This document shows, in pieces, positions 1 to 6,905 of a stretch of DNA of 11,207 nucleotides (positions are counted from its first letter, which is position 1; every line of letters begins with the position of its first letter). Source of the stretch: Candidatus Firestoneibacteriota bacterium. GTDB lineage: Bacteria; JACRDZ01. The notes beneath the pieces were generated by a model. That model was not told the origin of the DNA and did no database searches. It was given only the letters and a program-made list of their open reading frames with translations. The stretch lies in the NCBI GenBank assembly GCA_016212735.1, contig JACRDZ010000213.1, forward strand, positions 1 to 11,207. Reading direction: 5' to 3'. The translations under genes and the position numbers were made by a program.

Positions 1-1
1 C

Positions 2-136
2 TATGGGATAATGTCTATTTCTGAGAATACTAAACAAATTAAAAATAAACATGATAGACATCAAATAATTGCAACTGAAGCTTTAGCTAACATAGAAAAC
101 TGGAAAAAAGAATATTTTTGGTACTGTCAAAAATAA
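2..136 (+). CDS. C-terminal fragment of an unrecognised protein (5' end outside window)
   Basis: An open frame enters from the left edge and runs for 44 codons to TAA at 134-136. The visible residues are hydrophilic, rich in Lys, Asn and Ile, with a mixed charged/aromatic tail (…ENWKKEYFWYCQK). I see no membrane segment and no motif I recognise. An ATG at 11-13 is in frame, but no convincing ribosome binding site precedes it, so this is more likely the tail of a longer gene than a 41-residue protein. It ends just before the repeat block at 141-358 and has no obvious link to lapA. Function unknown. Confidence 0.5.
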   Translation, partial: YGIMSISENTKQIKNKHDRHQIIATEALANIENWKKEYFWYCQK

Positions 137-140
137 AATG

Positions 141-358
141 AAAAAAGGGATGAAAAAATGAACCACAGAGATCACAGAGTCTATTTTTATAATTTTTTAA
201 ATCTCTGTGTTCTCAAGAGGATTCATTGTTTCTATTTGAAAAATATTTTAAATAAGCTGGGAATTTATAGGGCACATAGAGGGCACAGAGGGGGAGAACT
301 TAAAAACTCTTCTAACTCATTAATATTTAAAGGTTTCTCTCTAGTTCTCTGTGGTTAA
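141..358. repeat. Dispersed-type inverted repeat block (ACCACAGAG/CTCTGTGGT family)
   Basis: This stretch between the left-edge gene and lapA is built from copies of a CACAGAG-type word in both orientations. The outer arms are at 161-179 (AACCACAGAGATCACAGAG) and 337-356, where the same sequence returns as an imperfect reverse complement ending CTCTGTGGTT. Inside, 168-179 can pair with 203-214 (11 of 12 positions), and CACAGAG at 284-290 can pair with 347-353. The block could therefore fold as one long stem or as two tandem hairpins. From memory, very similar elements are scattered through genomes of uncultured environmental bacteria; I have not verified copies here. A 66-codon open frame (158-358) lies wholly inside the repeat and I regard it as spurious. 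Confidence 0.75.
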
Positions 359-384
359 GTTTTGACATTACCGTATCTTTAATT

Positions 385-389
385 GGGAG
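385..389 (+). promoter_or_regulatory. Ribosome binding site of lapA
   Basis: GGGAG lies 6 bases before the ATG at 396 and supports that start. No convincing promoter is visible between the repeat block and this site. Confidence 0.55.
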
Positions 390-395
390 AAAAAA

Positions 396-698
396 ATGCA
401 ATGGAAGTTTATTTTAATTATGCTTTTAATATTACTATTTGTCGCTTTTGCAGGACAAAACTGGGAAATTGTGCATATTAAATTTTTCATTTATTCATTC
501 GAGATATCATTGGCATTTCTTATTATATGTTCGATACTTATCGGTTTCATAATGGGAATAATTATTTCAACAATTAAACAACTGGAATTGTCAAAAAAAA
601 TAAAGAACTTAAATAAAAGAATAGAAAAACAAAATGAAGAATTAAAAGCACTTCGTTATTTTCAGATTAAGGATGACGAAGAAGGAGAAAATAATTAA
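396..698 (+). CDS. lapA: LapA-like inner-membrane protein (DUF1049 family)
   Basis: A 100-residue membrane protein of the LapA (YciS, DUF1049) family. In E. coli LapA works with LapB at the inner membrane in lipopolysaccharide assembly. The architecture fits: a first hydrophobic helix at about residues 4-20, the family-like loop FAGQNWEIVHIKFF at about 18-31 (compare the usual FALQNxxxVxLxFF), a second helix at about 36-59, then a charged coiled coil at about 61-87 with an acidic tail. The start is supported by GGGAG six bases upstream. The stop overlaps the next start by one base (TAATG at 696-700), so it is translationally coupled to the lapB-like gene. This is the same pairing as yciS-yciM in E. 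coli. The family is weakly conserved in sequence, so the call rests on topology, loop motif and the lapB neighbour together. Confidence 0.8.
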   Translation: MQWKFILIMLLILLFVAFAGQNWEIVHIKFFIYSFEISLAFLIICSILIGFIMGIIISTIKQLELSKKIKNLNKRIEKQNEELKALRYFQIKDDEEGENN

Positions 699-1834
699 TG
701 ATAGATTTTTTATTTGTATTTATTTTCGGTGCTGTTATCGGATGGTACTTCACCAGAAAGTTAAAATCTCTGCAGAGAGTACAAATAGTTCATGAAACAG
801 ATCAGAATTACAGTAACGCACTCAATGCAATAGTTGATAAAGACTATGAAAAAGCACAAAAACTTTTAATGGATACTATTGACAACGATCCTGATAATAT
901 AATGGCATATCAAAGACTTGCTGAACTTAAATTCAATCATGGAAATTATGTAAAAGCATTGAAAATTTTTGAAATTATTACAATGCGTTCATTTATTTCA
1001 AAAGAAAGTTCGGCTCTGGCATATCGCTGGTACGGTAAAACTGCAGAGAAACTCAAAAAATATGATATTGCAATTGACGCTTACAATAGAGTTTTAAATA
1101 TTTTGCCTCTTGATATTGAATCATTAAAAGCTCTTGAATCATTATATGAAACAAATAAAAACTGGAATAAAGCATTAAGCTATACCAAAAAAATAGAAGA
1201 AATCACAAATAAAGATAATAAAATGCACGAAGCATATTTATTATTTTGTAAAGCACAGGATAATTTTAATGCAGGTAATTTAAAAGATGCTGAAAAATCT
1301 GCTGAAGAAGCGATAGAAAAAGATGAATTATGTATTCCTGCTTATATTATTATGGGTGATATTTTATTTAAAAAAGAAGAAAAAAAAGAAGCAAAGAAAA
1401 ACTGGGATAAAGTTCTTGAAATTAAACCTGATCTTGGATATCTGGTATTTAAGCGACTTGAAAAATTTTATTTTGAAAATGATGAATATGAGAAAATGCG
1501 TTTTATATATGAGCAATTGCTTACATCTAATCCTAAAAATGCAATTACACATGCTGCACTGGGAAATCTTTTCTATAATATGGAAAACTATGATAAAGCT
1601 CAAATAGAATATAAGGAAAGCTTTCAGAATGGATATTTTACCAAAGAAATACTTCAAAATTTTTTTAAAATATGCAAAAAAGAAAATAGATTTAATGATT
1701 TTATTATAGAAATAGAAATGATTATAAATAATGTTGAAAAAGATTTTAAAAATCGATGTTCAGCCTGTCAATATACAGATAAAGATTATTTTTGGAAATG
1801 TCCTTTATGCGGGAAGATGAGTTACTATGCATGA
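698..1834 (+). CDS. lapB: LapB-like membrane-anchored TPR protein with rubredoxin-type metal-binding tail
   Basis: A 378-residue protein with an N-terminal membrane anchor (about residues 1-19), then tandem tetratricopeptide repeats covering about 40-340. It ends in a small metal-binding knuckle with C354-x2-C357 and C368-P-L-C371. This order (anchor, TPR array, C-terminal rubredoxin-like four-cysteine domain) and the length match E. coli LapB/YciM (about 389 residues). There LapB promotes FtsH-dependent turnover of LpxC, the committed enzyme of lipid A synthesis, and acts as an assembly hub. AAGGAG at 682-687 lies 10 bases before the ATG. The gene overlaps lapA by one base and mutS by eight. 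The role in limiting LPS synthesis is inferred from the family; no lpx gene is in this window. A run of eight A residues occurs at 1380-1387. Confidence 0.8.
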   Translation: MIDFLFVFIFGAVIGWYFTRKLKSLQRVQIVHETDQNYSNALNAIVDKDYEKAQKLLMDTIDNDPDNIMAYQRLAELKFNHGNYVKALKIFEIITMRSFISKESSALAYRWYGKTAEKLKKYDIAIDAYNRVLNILPLDIESLKALESLYETNKNWNKALSYTKKIEEITNKDNKMHEAYLLFCKAQDNFNAGNLKDAEKSAEEAIEKDELCIPAYIIMGDILFKKEEKKEAKKNWDKVLEIKPDLGYLVFKRLEKFYFENDEYEKMRFIYEQLLTSNPKNAITHAALGNLFYNMENYDKAQIEYKESFQNGYFTKEILQNFFKICKKENRFNDFIIEIEMIINNVEKDFKNRCSACQYTDKDYFWKCPLCGKMSYYA

Positions 1835-4481
1835 TGATTCTACTCCCTTAATGGAACAATACGCCAATATAAAAAAAAATTACATGGATGCTATACTTTT
1901 TTATAGAGTTGGCGATTTTTATGAAACTTTTTATGATGATGCCAGAATTGCTTCAAAGGTCCTGGAAATAGCTCTTACTTCCAAACATGCAGGAAAAAAT
2001 ATTCTAGTCCCTCTTGCTGGAATACCCTATCATGCTTCTCTTATATATATAAACAAACTAATAAAAAACGGTTACAATGTCGCTATTTGTGAACAGGTTG
2101 AAGATCCGGAACTGGCAAAAGGTATTGTAAAAAGAGAAGTAATAAGAGTTATATCCCCTGGTACAGCAATAGAATCATCTATTCTTGCAGACAAATTAAA
2201 TAATTATCTGGTATCTATTATTCATACGGAAGAAGGTGTTGGAATCTCTAAAATAGATATTTCTACAGGTGAATTTACAGTTATGTCTCTGCCTGATACT
2301 GAAATATCCAGACTTGGCGATGAATTACAAAAAATATATCCAAGCGAATGTATTATTGGAATAACAATGCTTAATGATCCTGTTATTCAAATCACAAAAA
2401 AAACAATACCTGGAATAAAAATAAGCGAATGTGATGATCTTTATTTTTCACGTGATTATGCTTATGAAACTCTTCTTAAACACTTTAAAACACATTCATT
2501 AAAAGGATTCGGCATAGATGACAATGAAACACTGCTTATAGCGCCAAGTGGAGCAATTATTGCTTATTTATTAGAAAAAAGAAAACATCCCCTGCCCCAT
2601 GTTTCTTCTATTGAAAGAGAATCATTTAAAAATTTTATGTTATTAGACAGATATACACAGCGTAATCTGGAACTTGTTAAATCATCTGGAGAACAAGCAG
2701 GAAAAGAAAATACTTCACTCTTGTCTATTCTTGATTCTACTATTACAGCAATGGGTGGAAGATTATTAAATAGATGGATATTGCAGCCGCTTTTAGACTC
2801 TTGTGAAATAAATAAACGTCTTGATGCAATTGAACATCTATATGCAGAAAGTCTTAAAATAAATGAAATCAAAAATATTTTAAAAGATATATCTGATCTG
2901 GAAAGAATAATTGGAAGAATACCTGCAAATTATACCAGTCCCCGAGACCTGGTAAATCTTAAATTATCACTTAAAAAAATCCCTTTTCTTATTAATACAA
3001 TTGACAGCTTAAGTTCTATTTTATTATGGAAGCAGTTATCAAATGAATTAAAACAAATTCTTCCAATATTAAATAATATAATAGAACTTATTGATAAAAA
3101 TATTATTGATGAACCCCCGCTTAAAATAAAAGATGGCGGATTTATTAAACCAGGATTGAATCAGGAACTGGATGAACTAAGAGATATAATAAAGGAAGGG
3201 AAAAATTGGGTTGGAAGATTGGAAAATTCTGAACGCGAAAGAACCGGGATTAAATCGCTCAAAGTTAAATTTAATAATGTATTTGGTTATTATATAGAAA
3301 TAACTAAATCAAATCTCAATCTTGCACCACAGGATTATATCCGTAAACAAACACTGGTAAATGCAGAAAGATTTATAACTCCTGCTCTAAAAGAATATGA
3401 AAACCAAATTCTTAATGCTGATGATAAAATAAAAACAATTGAGCAGGAACTTTTTGATAAACTTAAAACAGAAATACTAATTTATAACAATGAAATTCAA
3501 ATAGGCTCAAATCTAATAGCAAAAATTGATGTTTTAAATACATTAGCAAATGTAGCCCGAATAAATAATTTTACTAAACCTATTGTCAATGATAGTGATA
3601 TAATAGAAATCAAAAATGGACGGCATCCAGTAGTTGAATGTCTGCAAATTAAAGATAGTTTTATTCCAAATGATACAAAACTAAATAATAAAGAAAACCA
3701 AATATTAATTATTACAGGTCCCAACATGGCCGGTAAATCAACATACATACGTCAGGTTGCTTTAATAGTGCTTATGGCGCAAATGGGAAGTTTTATCCCG
3801 GCATCTTTTGCACATATAGGTATTGTTGACCGTATATTCACACGTATTGGAGCTTCTGATAATATTGCACGCGGGGAAAGTACATTTTTAGTTGAGATGA
3901 ATGAAACATCAAACATTTTGCATAATGCAACTTCACGCAGCTTAATAATACTTGATGAAATTGGAAGAGGGACAAGCACTTTTGACGGATTAAGCATTGC
4001 CTGGGCTGTTGTAGAGTATATTCATAATCATGAAAAACTCGGGACAAAAACTCTATTTGCAACACATTATCACGAATTGACCGAGTTGTCTTTAACTCTT
4101 CCAGGAGTAAAAAATTATAATATAGCAGTTAAAGAATGGAACGAAGAAATAATTTTTTTACGTAAAATTATAGAGGGAAGCGCTGATAAAAGCTACGGTA
4201 TTCAGGTTGCCAGGCTTGCAGGATTGCCAAATAAAGTAATTACCCGTGCAAAAGAAATACTTGCGGAATTGGAACAAAATAGCCTTGATGAAGGAGGAAA
4301 ACCTAAATTATCTCATACTGATAGCATGACAAATTTGCAACTTGATCTTTTTAGAGAACATAGTGAAGGAGCTAAATTTCTTGAAGAAATTGTTAAAATT
4401 GACATTAATAATACTACTCCACTGAATGCACTAAAAAAATTATCAGAAATTATTACTCAAGCTAAAAAACTAAAGTCTTGA
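1827..4481 (+). CDS. mutS: DNA mismatch repair protein MutS
   Basis: An 884-residue MutS, slightly longer than the E. coli protein (853). MutS recognises mispaired and looped-out bases and recruits MutL using ATP. The mismatch-reading Phe-x-Glu motif is present as F31-Y-E33 in GDFYETF. The ATPase domain has the P-loop GPNMAGKST at 631-639 and the Walker B segment LIILDE, with D710-E711, followed by GRGTSTFDG. Near the C-terminus QLDLF (838-842) matches the sliding-clamp-binding pentapeptide consensus. All expected domains appear to be present in one uninterrupted frame. The start at 1827 places the family's usual opening (TPLMEQY) at residue 6 and lies within the last codons of lapB, giving an 8-base overlap. 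A weak GGGAAG precedes it. No mutL is in the window. A run of nine A residues occurs at codons 15-18. Confidence 0.97.
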   Translation: MHDDSTPLMEQYANIKKNYMDAILFYRVGDFYETFYDDARIASKVLEIALTSKHAGKNILVPLAGIPYHASLIYINKLIKNGYNVAICEQVEDPELAKGIVKREVIRVISPGTAIESSILADKLNNYLVSIIHTEEGVGISKIDISTGEFTVMSLPDTEISRLGDELQKIYPSECIIGITMLNDPVIQITKKTIPGIKISECDDLYFSRDYAYETLLKHFKTHSLKGFGIDDNETLLIAPSGAIIAYLLEKRKHPLPHVSSIERESFKNFMLLDRYTQRNLELVKSSGEQAGKENTSLLSILDSTITAMGGRLLNRWILQPLLDSCEINKRLDAIEHLYAESLKINEIKNILKDISDLERIIGRIPANYTSPRDLVNLKLSLKKIPFLINTIDSLSSILLWKQLSNELKQILPILNNIIELIDKNIIDEPPLKIKDGGFIKPGLNQELDELRDIIKEGKNWVGRLENSERERTGIKSLKVKFNNVFGYYIEITKSNLNLAPQDYIRKQTLVNAERFITPALKEYENQILNADDKIKTIEQELFDKLKTEILIYNNEIQIGSNLIAKIDVLNTLANVARINNFTKPIVNDSDIIEIKNGRHPVVECLQIKDSFIPNDTKLNNKENQILIITGPNMAGKSTYIRQVALIVLMAQMGSFIPASFAHIGIVDRIFTRIGASDNIARGESTFLVEMNETSNILHNATSRSLIILDEIGRGTSTFDGLSIAWAVVEYIHNHEKLGTKTLFATHYHELTELSLTLPGVKNYNIAVKEWNEEIIFLRKIIEGSADKSYGIQVARLAGLPNKVITRAKEILAELEQNSLDEGGKPKLSHTDSMTNLQLDLFREHSEGAKFLEEIVKIDINNTTPLNALKKLSEIITQAKKLKS

Positions 4482-4504
4482 CAAAAAATACCGAAAAGTA
4501 TAAA
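4478..4504 (+). promoter_or_regulatory. Possible sigma70-type promoter for the GspM-like gene
   Basis: TTGACA at 4478-4483 overlaps the mutS stop codon, and TATAAA lies at 4499-4504. The 15-base spacer is short of the preferred 16-18, so the site is only moderately convincing. A ribosome binding site (AAAGGA, 4508-4513) follows almost at once. A transcript starting about seven bases after the -10 would begin inside or just after that site, which further weakens the call. Confidence 0.35.
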
Positions 4505-4520
4505 CATAAAGGATCGTACA

Positions 4521-5057
4521 ATGACTATTGAAAATAGAGAAAAAACTTTTATTGCTGTTGGTATATTCTTTTTAATCATCTTTATATTCTATCAGTATAT
4601 TTTACTTCCCTTAAATCGTAAATCTGATGAAATTGATGTTAATATACTCGCAAGAGAAACAGACCTTTTAAAAATGATGGAACTTAAATCTGAATATTTG
4701 AATATAATACAAAAAAAGAAAAAATCTCATGAAAACCTGAATAATAAAAAAGAAGATTTTGCAATATTCTCTTATCTTGAAAAACTGGCAATAGATGCTG
4801 GAATAAAAGAAAAAATTGATCATATGAAACCAATCACAGGTAAAACCAATAAAATGTATGAAGAAGATTCAGTTGAAGTTAGATTAAAAGGAGTATCATT
4901 AGGAAGCCTGATTTCGTTTTTATATAATATTGAACATCAAAATAATTTAATAAAAATAACTCAAATTCATGTTAAACCCAGAGAAATAGATACTGCTGTT
5001 CTGGATGTAACTTTTCTTGCCTCATATTCTTATTTAAAAAAGAAAATACAGGGCTAA
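4521..5057 (+). CDS. GspM/PilO-like type II secretion (or type IV pilus) inner-membrane protein
   Basis: A 178-residue bitopic membrane protein: a short N-terminal cytoplasmic part, one transmembrane helix at about residues 9-29, a long polar coiled coil at about 31-75, and a C-terminal alpha/beta domain at about 80-173. This layout is that of GspM (type II secretion) and the related PilO/PilN-like pilus proteins. In those machines the periplasmic ferredoxin-like domain dimerises and joins GspL to the inner-membrane platform. The segment running LGSLISFLYNIEHQ…LIKITQIHVKP resembles the GspM domain. It stands alone: no gspL or other secretion gene adjoins it, so it either belongs to a machine encoded elsewhere or is a relict. 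AAAGGA at 4508-4513 supports the start. The choice between GspM and PilO is unresolved. Confidence 0.65.
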   Translation: MTIENREKTFIAVGIFFLIIFIFYQYILLPLNRKSDEIDVNILARETDLLKMMELKSEYLNIIQKKKKSHENLNNKKEDFAIFSYLEKLAIDAGIKEKIDHMKPITGKTNKMYEEDSVEVRLKGVSLGSLISFLYNIEHQNNLIKITQIHVKPREIDTAVLDVTFLASYSYLKKKIQG

Positions 5058-5085
5058 GAGCTATTTCACATTTTACTGATTTTCC

Positions 5086-5114
5086 TTGACCCGATTATAT
5101 TCCATAACTATAAT
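5086..5114 (+). promoter_or_regulatory. Strong sigma70-type promoter upstream of cdaA
   Basis: TTGACC (5086-5091) and a perfect TATAAT (5109-5114) are separated by exactly 17 bases, which is the best promoter match in the window. Transcription would begin near 5121 and leave a leader of about 55 bases before the cdaA ATG at 5176. It lies in a 118-base gap after the GspM-like gene and is the obvious promoter for cdaA-cdaR-glmM and perhaps for pdxJ-acpS. Confidence 0.75.
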
Positions 5115-5122
5115 AAACCATG

Positions 5123-5138
5123 TATGAAATACTTCATA
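5123..5138. promoter_or_regulatory. Short dyad just downstream of the cdaA promoter
   Basis: TATGAA (5123-5128) and TTCATA (5133-5138) form a perfect 6-base inverted repeat with a 4-base gap, starting about nine bases after the -10 box. It could be a repressor operator at the transcription start or a weak hairpin at the 5' end of the mRNA. In such AT-rich DNA a chance 6-base dyad is also plausible. Confidence 0.3.
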
Positions 5139-5175
5139 TATTTTCTCAAATCCCTTATAATTTAAGGATTAAATA

Positions 5176-5994
5176 ATGCTAAATATATTATCATCTATAC
5201 GCTGGCAGGACATTGTTGATATAATCATTGTCAGCTATTTCCTTTACAGGTTATTTTTACTTATAAAAGGGACTAGAGCTGTCCAGATGCTTTTTGGGTT
5301 GTTGCTTCTTGTAATTGCCTCATTTATAGCTGAATTAGGACAATTTTATACAATAAGCTGGATTTTAAAAAATTTTTTAACTTTATGGGTACTTGTATTT
5401 ATTATTGTATTTCAGCCTGAACTCAGAAAAGCATTAGCACAAATGGGACAAAGTAGATTTTTAAATATTTTCGAACATGGGAGTATGATTGATGAAATAG
5501 TTGAAGCGAGTGTATTATTGAGCGAAAAAAGATATGGAGCATTAATTGTAATCGAGAGGGAAATAGGATTAAAAAATTTTATTGAAACAGGAGTAATGAT
5601 TCACGGGAAAATCTCTTCAGAACTTTTAACCAGCATATTTTATCCAAATACTCCGTTACACGATGGGGCAGTAATAATTCATAATAGTGAAATAGCTGCA
5701 GCAGCATGCATTCTCCCTTTGTCCAGTAATCCTGAGATAAAGCCTAAAAACATGGGGACACGACATAGAGCAGCTATTGGAATCACAGAAGAAACTGATG
5801 CTGTAGTTGTTGTAGTTTCAGAAGAGAGCCGAAGCATATCCATCTCTATTGGCGGAAAAATGACACGTAATTTAGATAAAGATAACTTAAAAAAAGTCCT
5901 GAGAAATATATTTTCTCCTCAAAAAACAAAATCTTCAGAAAAAAGGGATTTCTTTAAAACACTATGGAAATTCAAAAATTCAAACAAAAATTAA
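5176..5994 (+). CDS. cdaA: Diadenylate cyclase CdaA (c-di-AMP synthase)
   Basis: A 272-residue membrane-bound DisA_N-domain enzyme that condenses two ATP into cyclic di-AMP, a second messenger for potassium/osmotic balance and wall homeostasis. Three hydrophobic helices fill about residues 12-30, 36-54 and 60-79, the usual CdaA topology, and the cyclase domain follows from about 95. Both catalytic motifs are intact: D163-G-A in LHDGAVIIH and R196-H-R in GTRHRAAIG. The length matches the family (about 270). AAGGA (5164-5168) lies seven bases before the ATG, and a good promoter lies at 5086-5114. The 3' end overlaps cdaR by 31 bases. The order cdaA-cdaR-glmM matches the c-di-AMP operon of Firmicutes, where CdaR and GlmM bind CdaA and modulate its activity. 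Confidence 0.96.
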   Translation: MLNILSSIRWQDIVDIIIVSYFLYRLFLLIKGTRAVQMLFGLLLLVIASFIAELGQFYTISWILKNFLTLWVLVFIIVFQPELRKALAQMGQSRFLNIFEHGSMIDEIVEASVLLSEKRYGALIVIEREIGLKNFIETGVMIHGKISSELLTSIFYPNTPLHDGAVIIHNSEIAAAACILPLSSNPEIKPKNMGTRHRAAIGITEETDAVVVVVSEESRSISISIGGKMTRNLDKDNLKKVLRNIFSPQKTKSSEKRDFFKTLWKFKNSNKN

Positions 5995-6878
5995 AGGAAA
6001 ATTTAGAACTAAAAATAATTGCTATTATTCTGGCAATTATTTTATGGGTGTATTCTATTGGACAACAGAAATCAGAAATAATATTTAACATACCTATAAA
6101 ATTTGAAACTAATCAAAATATGATACTTTATGATAAAAGTACAGATTTTGTAACTCTTAATTTACGAGGACAACAAAATGTTATACGCGGATTAAGTAAA
6201 TCTCAATTCAGAATTACTATAGACCTTAAAAATAATCATCCTGGAACAGTTGAAATTGATATTTCAAATAAAAATATTTTTGGACCAAAAGATGTTGAAA
6301 TCATAGATATTTTCCCAAATAAACTTACTGCTAAATTAGATTATTTAGTATCAAAAAATGTACATATTAAAGTAATTACACAAGGAGAACTTCCAAAAAA
6401 ATATCATATTGAAAAACTTATTACAGAACCTGAAATTATCAGTATTGAAGGAATAAAATCAAAAATCAATAAAATTAAATATATTGAAACTTCACCCATA
6501 CTTCTAAAAGGTGCTAAATTAGGTTTTACAAATATTGTTCGTTTACAAAAATTTGATGATAATATAAATATTAAAGGACCACAGGAAATAAAAGTTATAG
6601 TACTAATATCAAGAGAAGAGACAATAGAAGTACCAATAAAAGTTATTAATTATTCACATTTTAAGGCAAATACATATCCTTCAGATTTAAAGATTGTAAT
6701 ATATGCTGATAACGCATTAATAGAATCTTTTATTAATCATAATGAGGATTTATTTGTATTGGTTAATGCTTCAGGTATTAAAAAAGGGACATATTTTATT
6801 AAAGATTTTATTTTATCCAATGATAAAGTTAAATTAATAAAATCATTCCCATCTGAAGTGAAACTTATTCTGGAATAG
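5964..6878 (+). CDS. cdaR: CdaR-like YbbR-domain protein, regulator of CdaA
   Basis: A 304-residue protein with one N-terminal transmembrane helix (about residues 17-33, ending in the family-like ILWVYS) and a large extracytoplasmic region. That region has room for about three YbbR domains of roughly 90 residues (about 36-125, 130-215, 220-304). In Firmicutes CdaR, encoded next to cdaA, binds CdaA through the membrane segment and modulates its output. The long overlap with cdaA (31 bases) suggests coupled translation. The only purine-rich site upstream (AAAAGGGA, 5941-5948) is about 15 bases from the ATG, longer than ideal. No later in-frame start keeps the membrane helix, so I keep this one. 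Domain count is estimated from length. The ligand sensed outside the membrane is unknown. Confidence 0.88.
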   Translation: MEIQKFKQKLKENLELKIIAIILAIILWVYSIGQQKSEIIFNIPIKFETNQNMILYDKSTDFVTLNLRGQQNVIRGLSKSQFRITIDLKNNHPGTVEIDISNKNIFGPKDVEIIDIFPNKLTAKLDYLVSKNVHIKVITQGELPKKYHIEKLITEPEIISIEGIKSKINKIKYIETSPILLKGAKLGFTNIVRLQKFDDNINIKGPQEIKVIVLISREETIEVPIKVINYSHFKANTYPSDLKIVIYADNALIESFINHNEDLFVLVNASGIKKGTYFIKDFILSNDKVKLIKSFPSEVKLILE

Positions 6879-6891
6879 ATCAAAAAATAAT

Positions 6892-6896
6892 GGAGG
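6892..6896 (+). promoter_or_regulatory. Strong ribosome binding site of glmM
   Basis: GGAGG nine bases before the ATG at 6906 is the best Shine-Dalgarno match in the window and fixes the start of glmM. The 27-base gap after cdaR shows no promoter. Confidence 0.7.
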
Positions 6897-6905
6897 AAAT
6901 ATTTT

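Noticed and set aside
138..161. Seven-codon frame (MKKGMKK) before the repeat block as a leader peptide
   Set aside because: It is a very short Lys-rich frame expected by chance in A-rich sequence, and it leads only into the repeat.
158..358. 66-codon open frame beginning MNHRDHRVYF
   Set aside because: It lies entirely within the inverted-repeat block, its residues simply translate the repeat (NHRDH, HRGHRGG), and it lacks a good ribosome binding site.
362..389. TTGACA upstream of lapA as a promoter
   Set aside because: At 15-18 bases downstream there is only TTGGGAGA-like sequence, which cannot serve as a -10 box and overlaps the ribosome binding site.
1323..1657. Overlapping frames on both strands inside lapB
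   Set aside because: They are low-complexity shadows of lapB (Lys- or Phe-rich runs from A-rich DNA) with no start signals.
2564..4065. Minus-strand frames inside mutS
   Set aside because: The mutS frame is fully explained by conserved motifs; the antisense frames show no family resemblance and no start signals.
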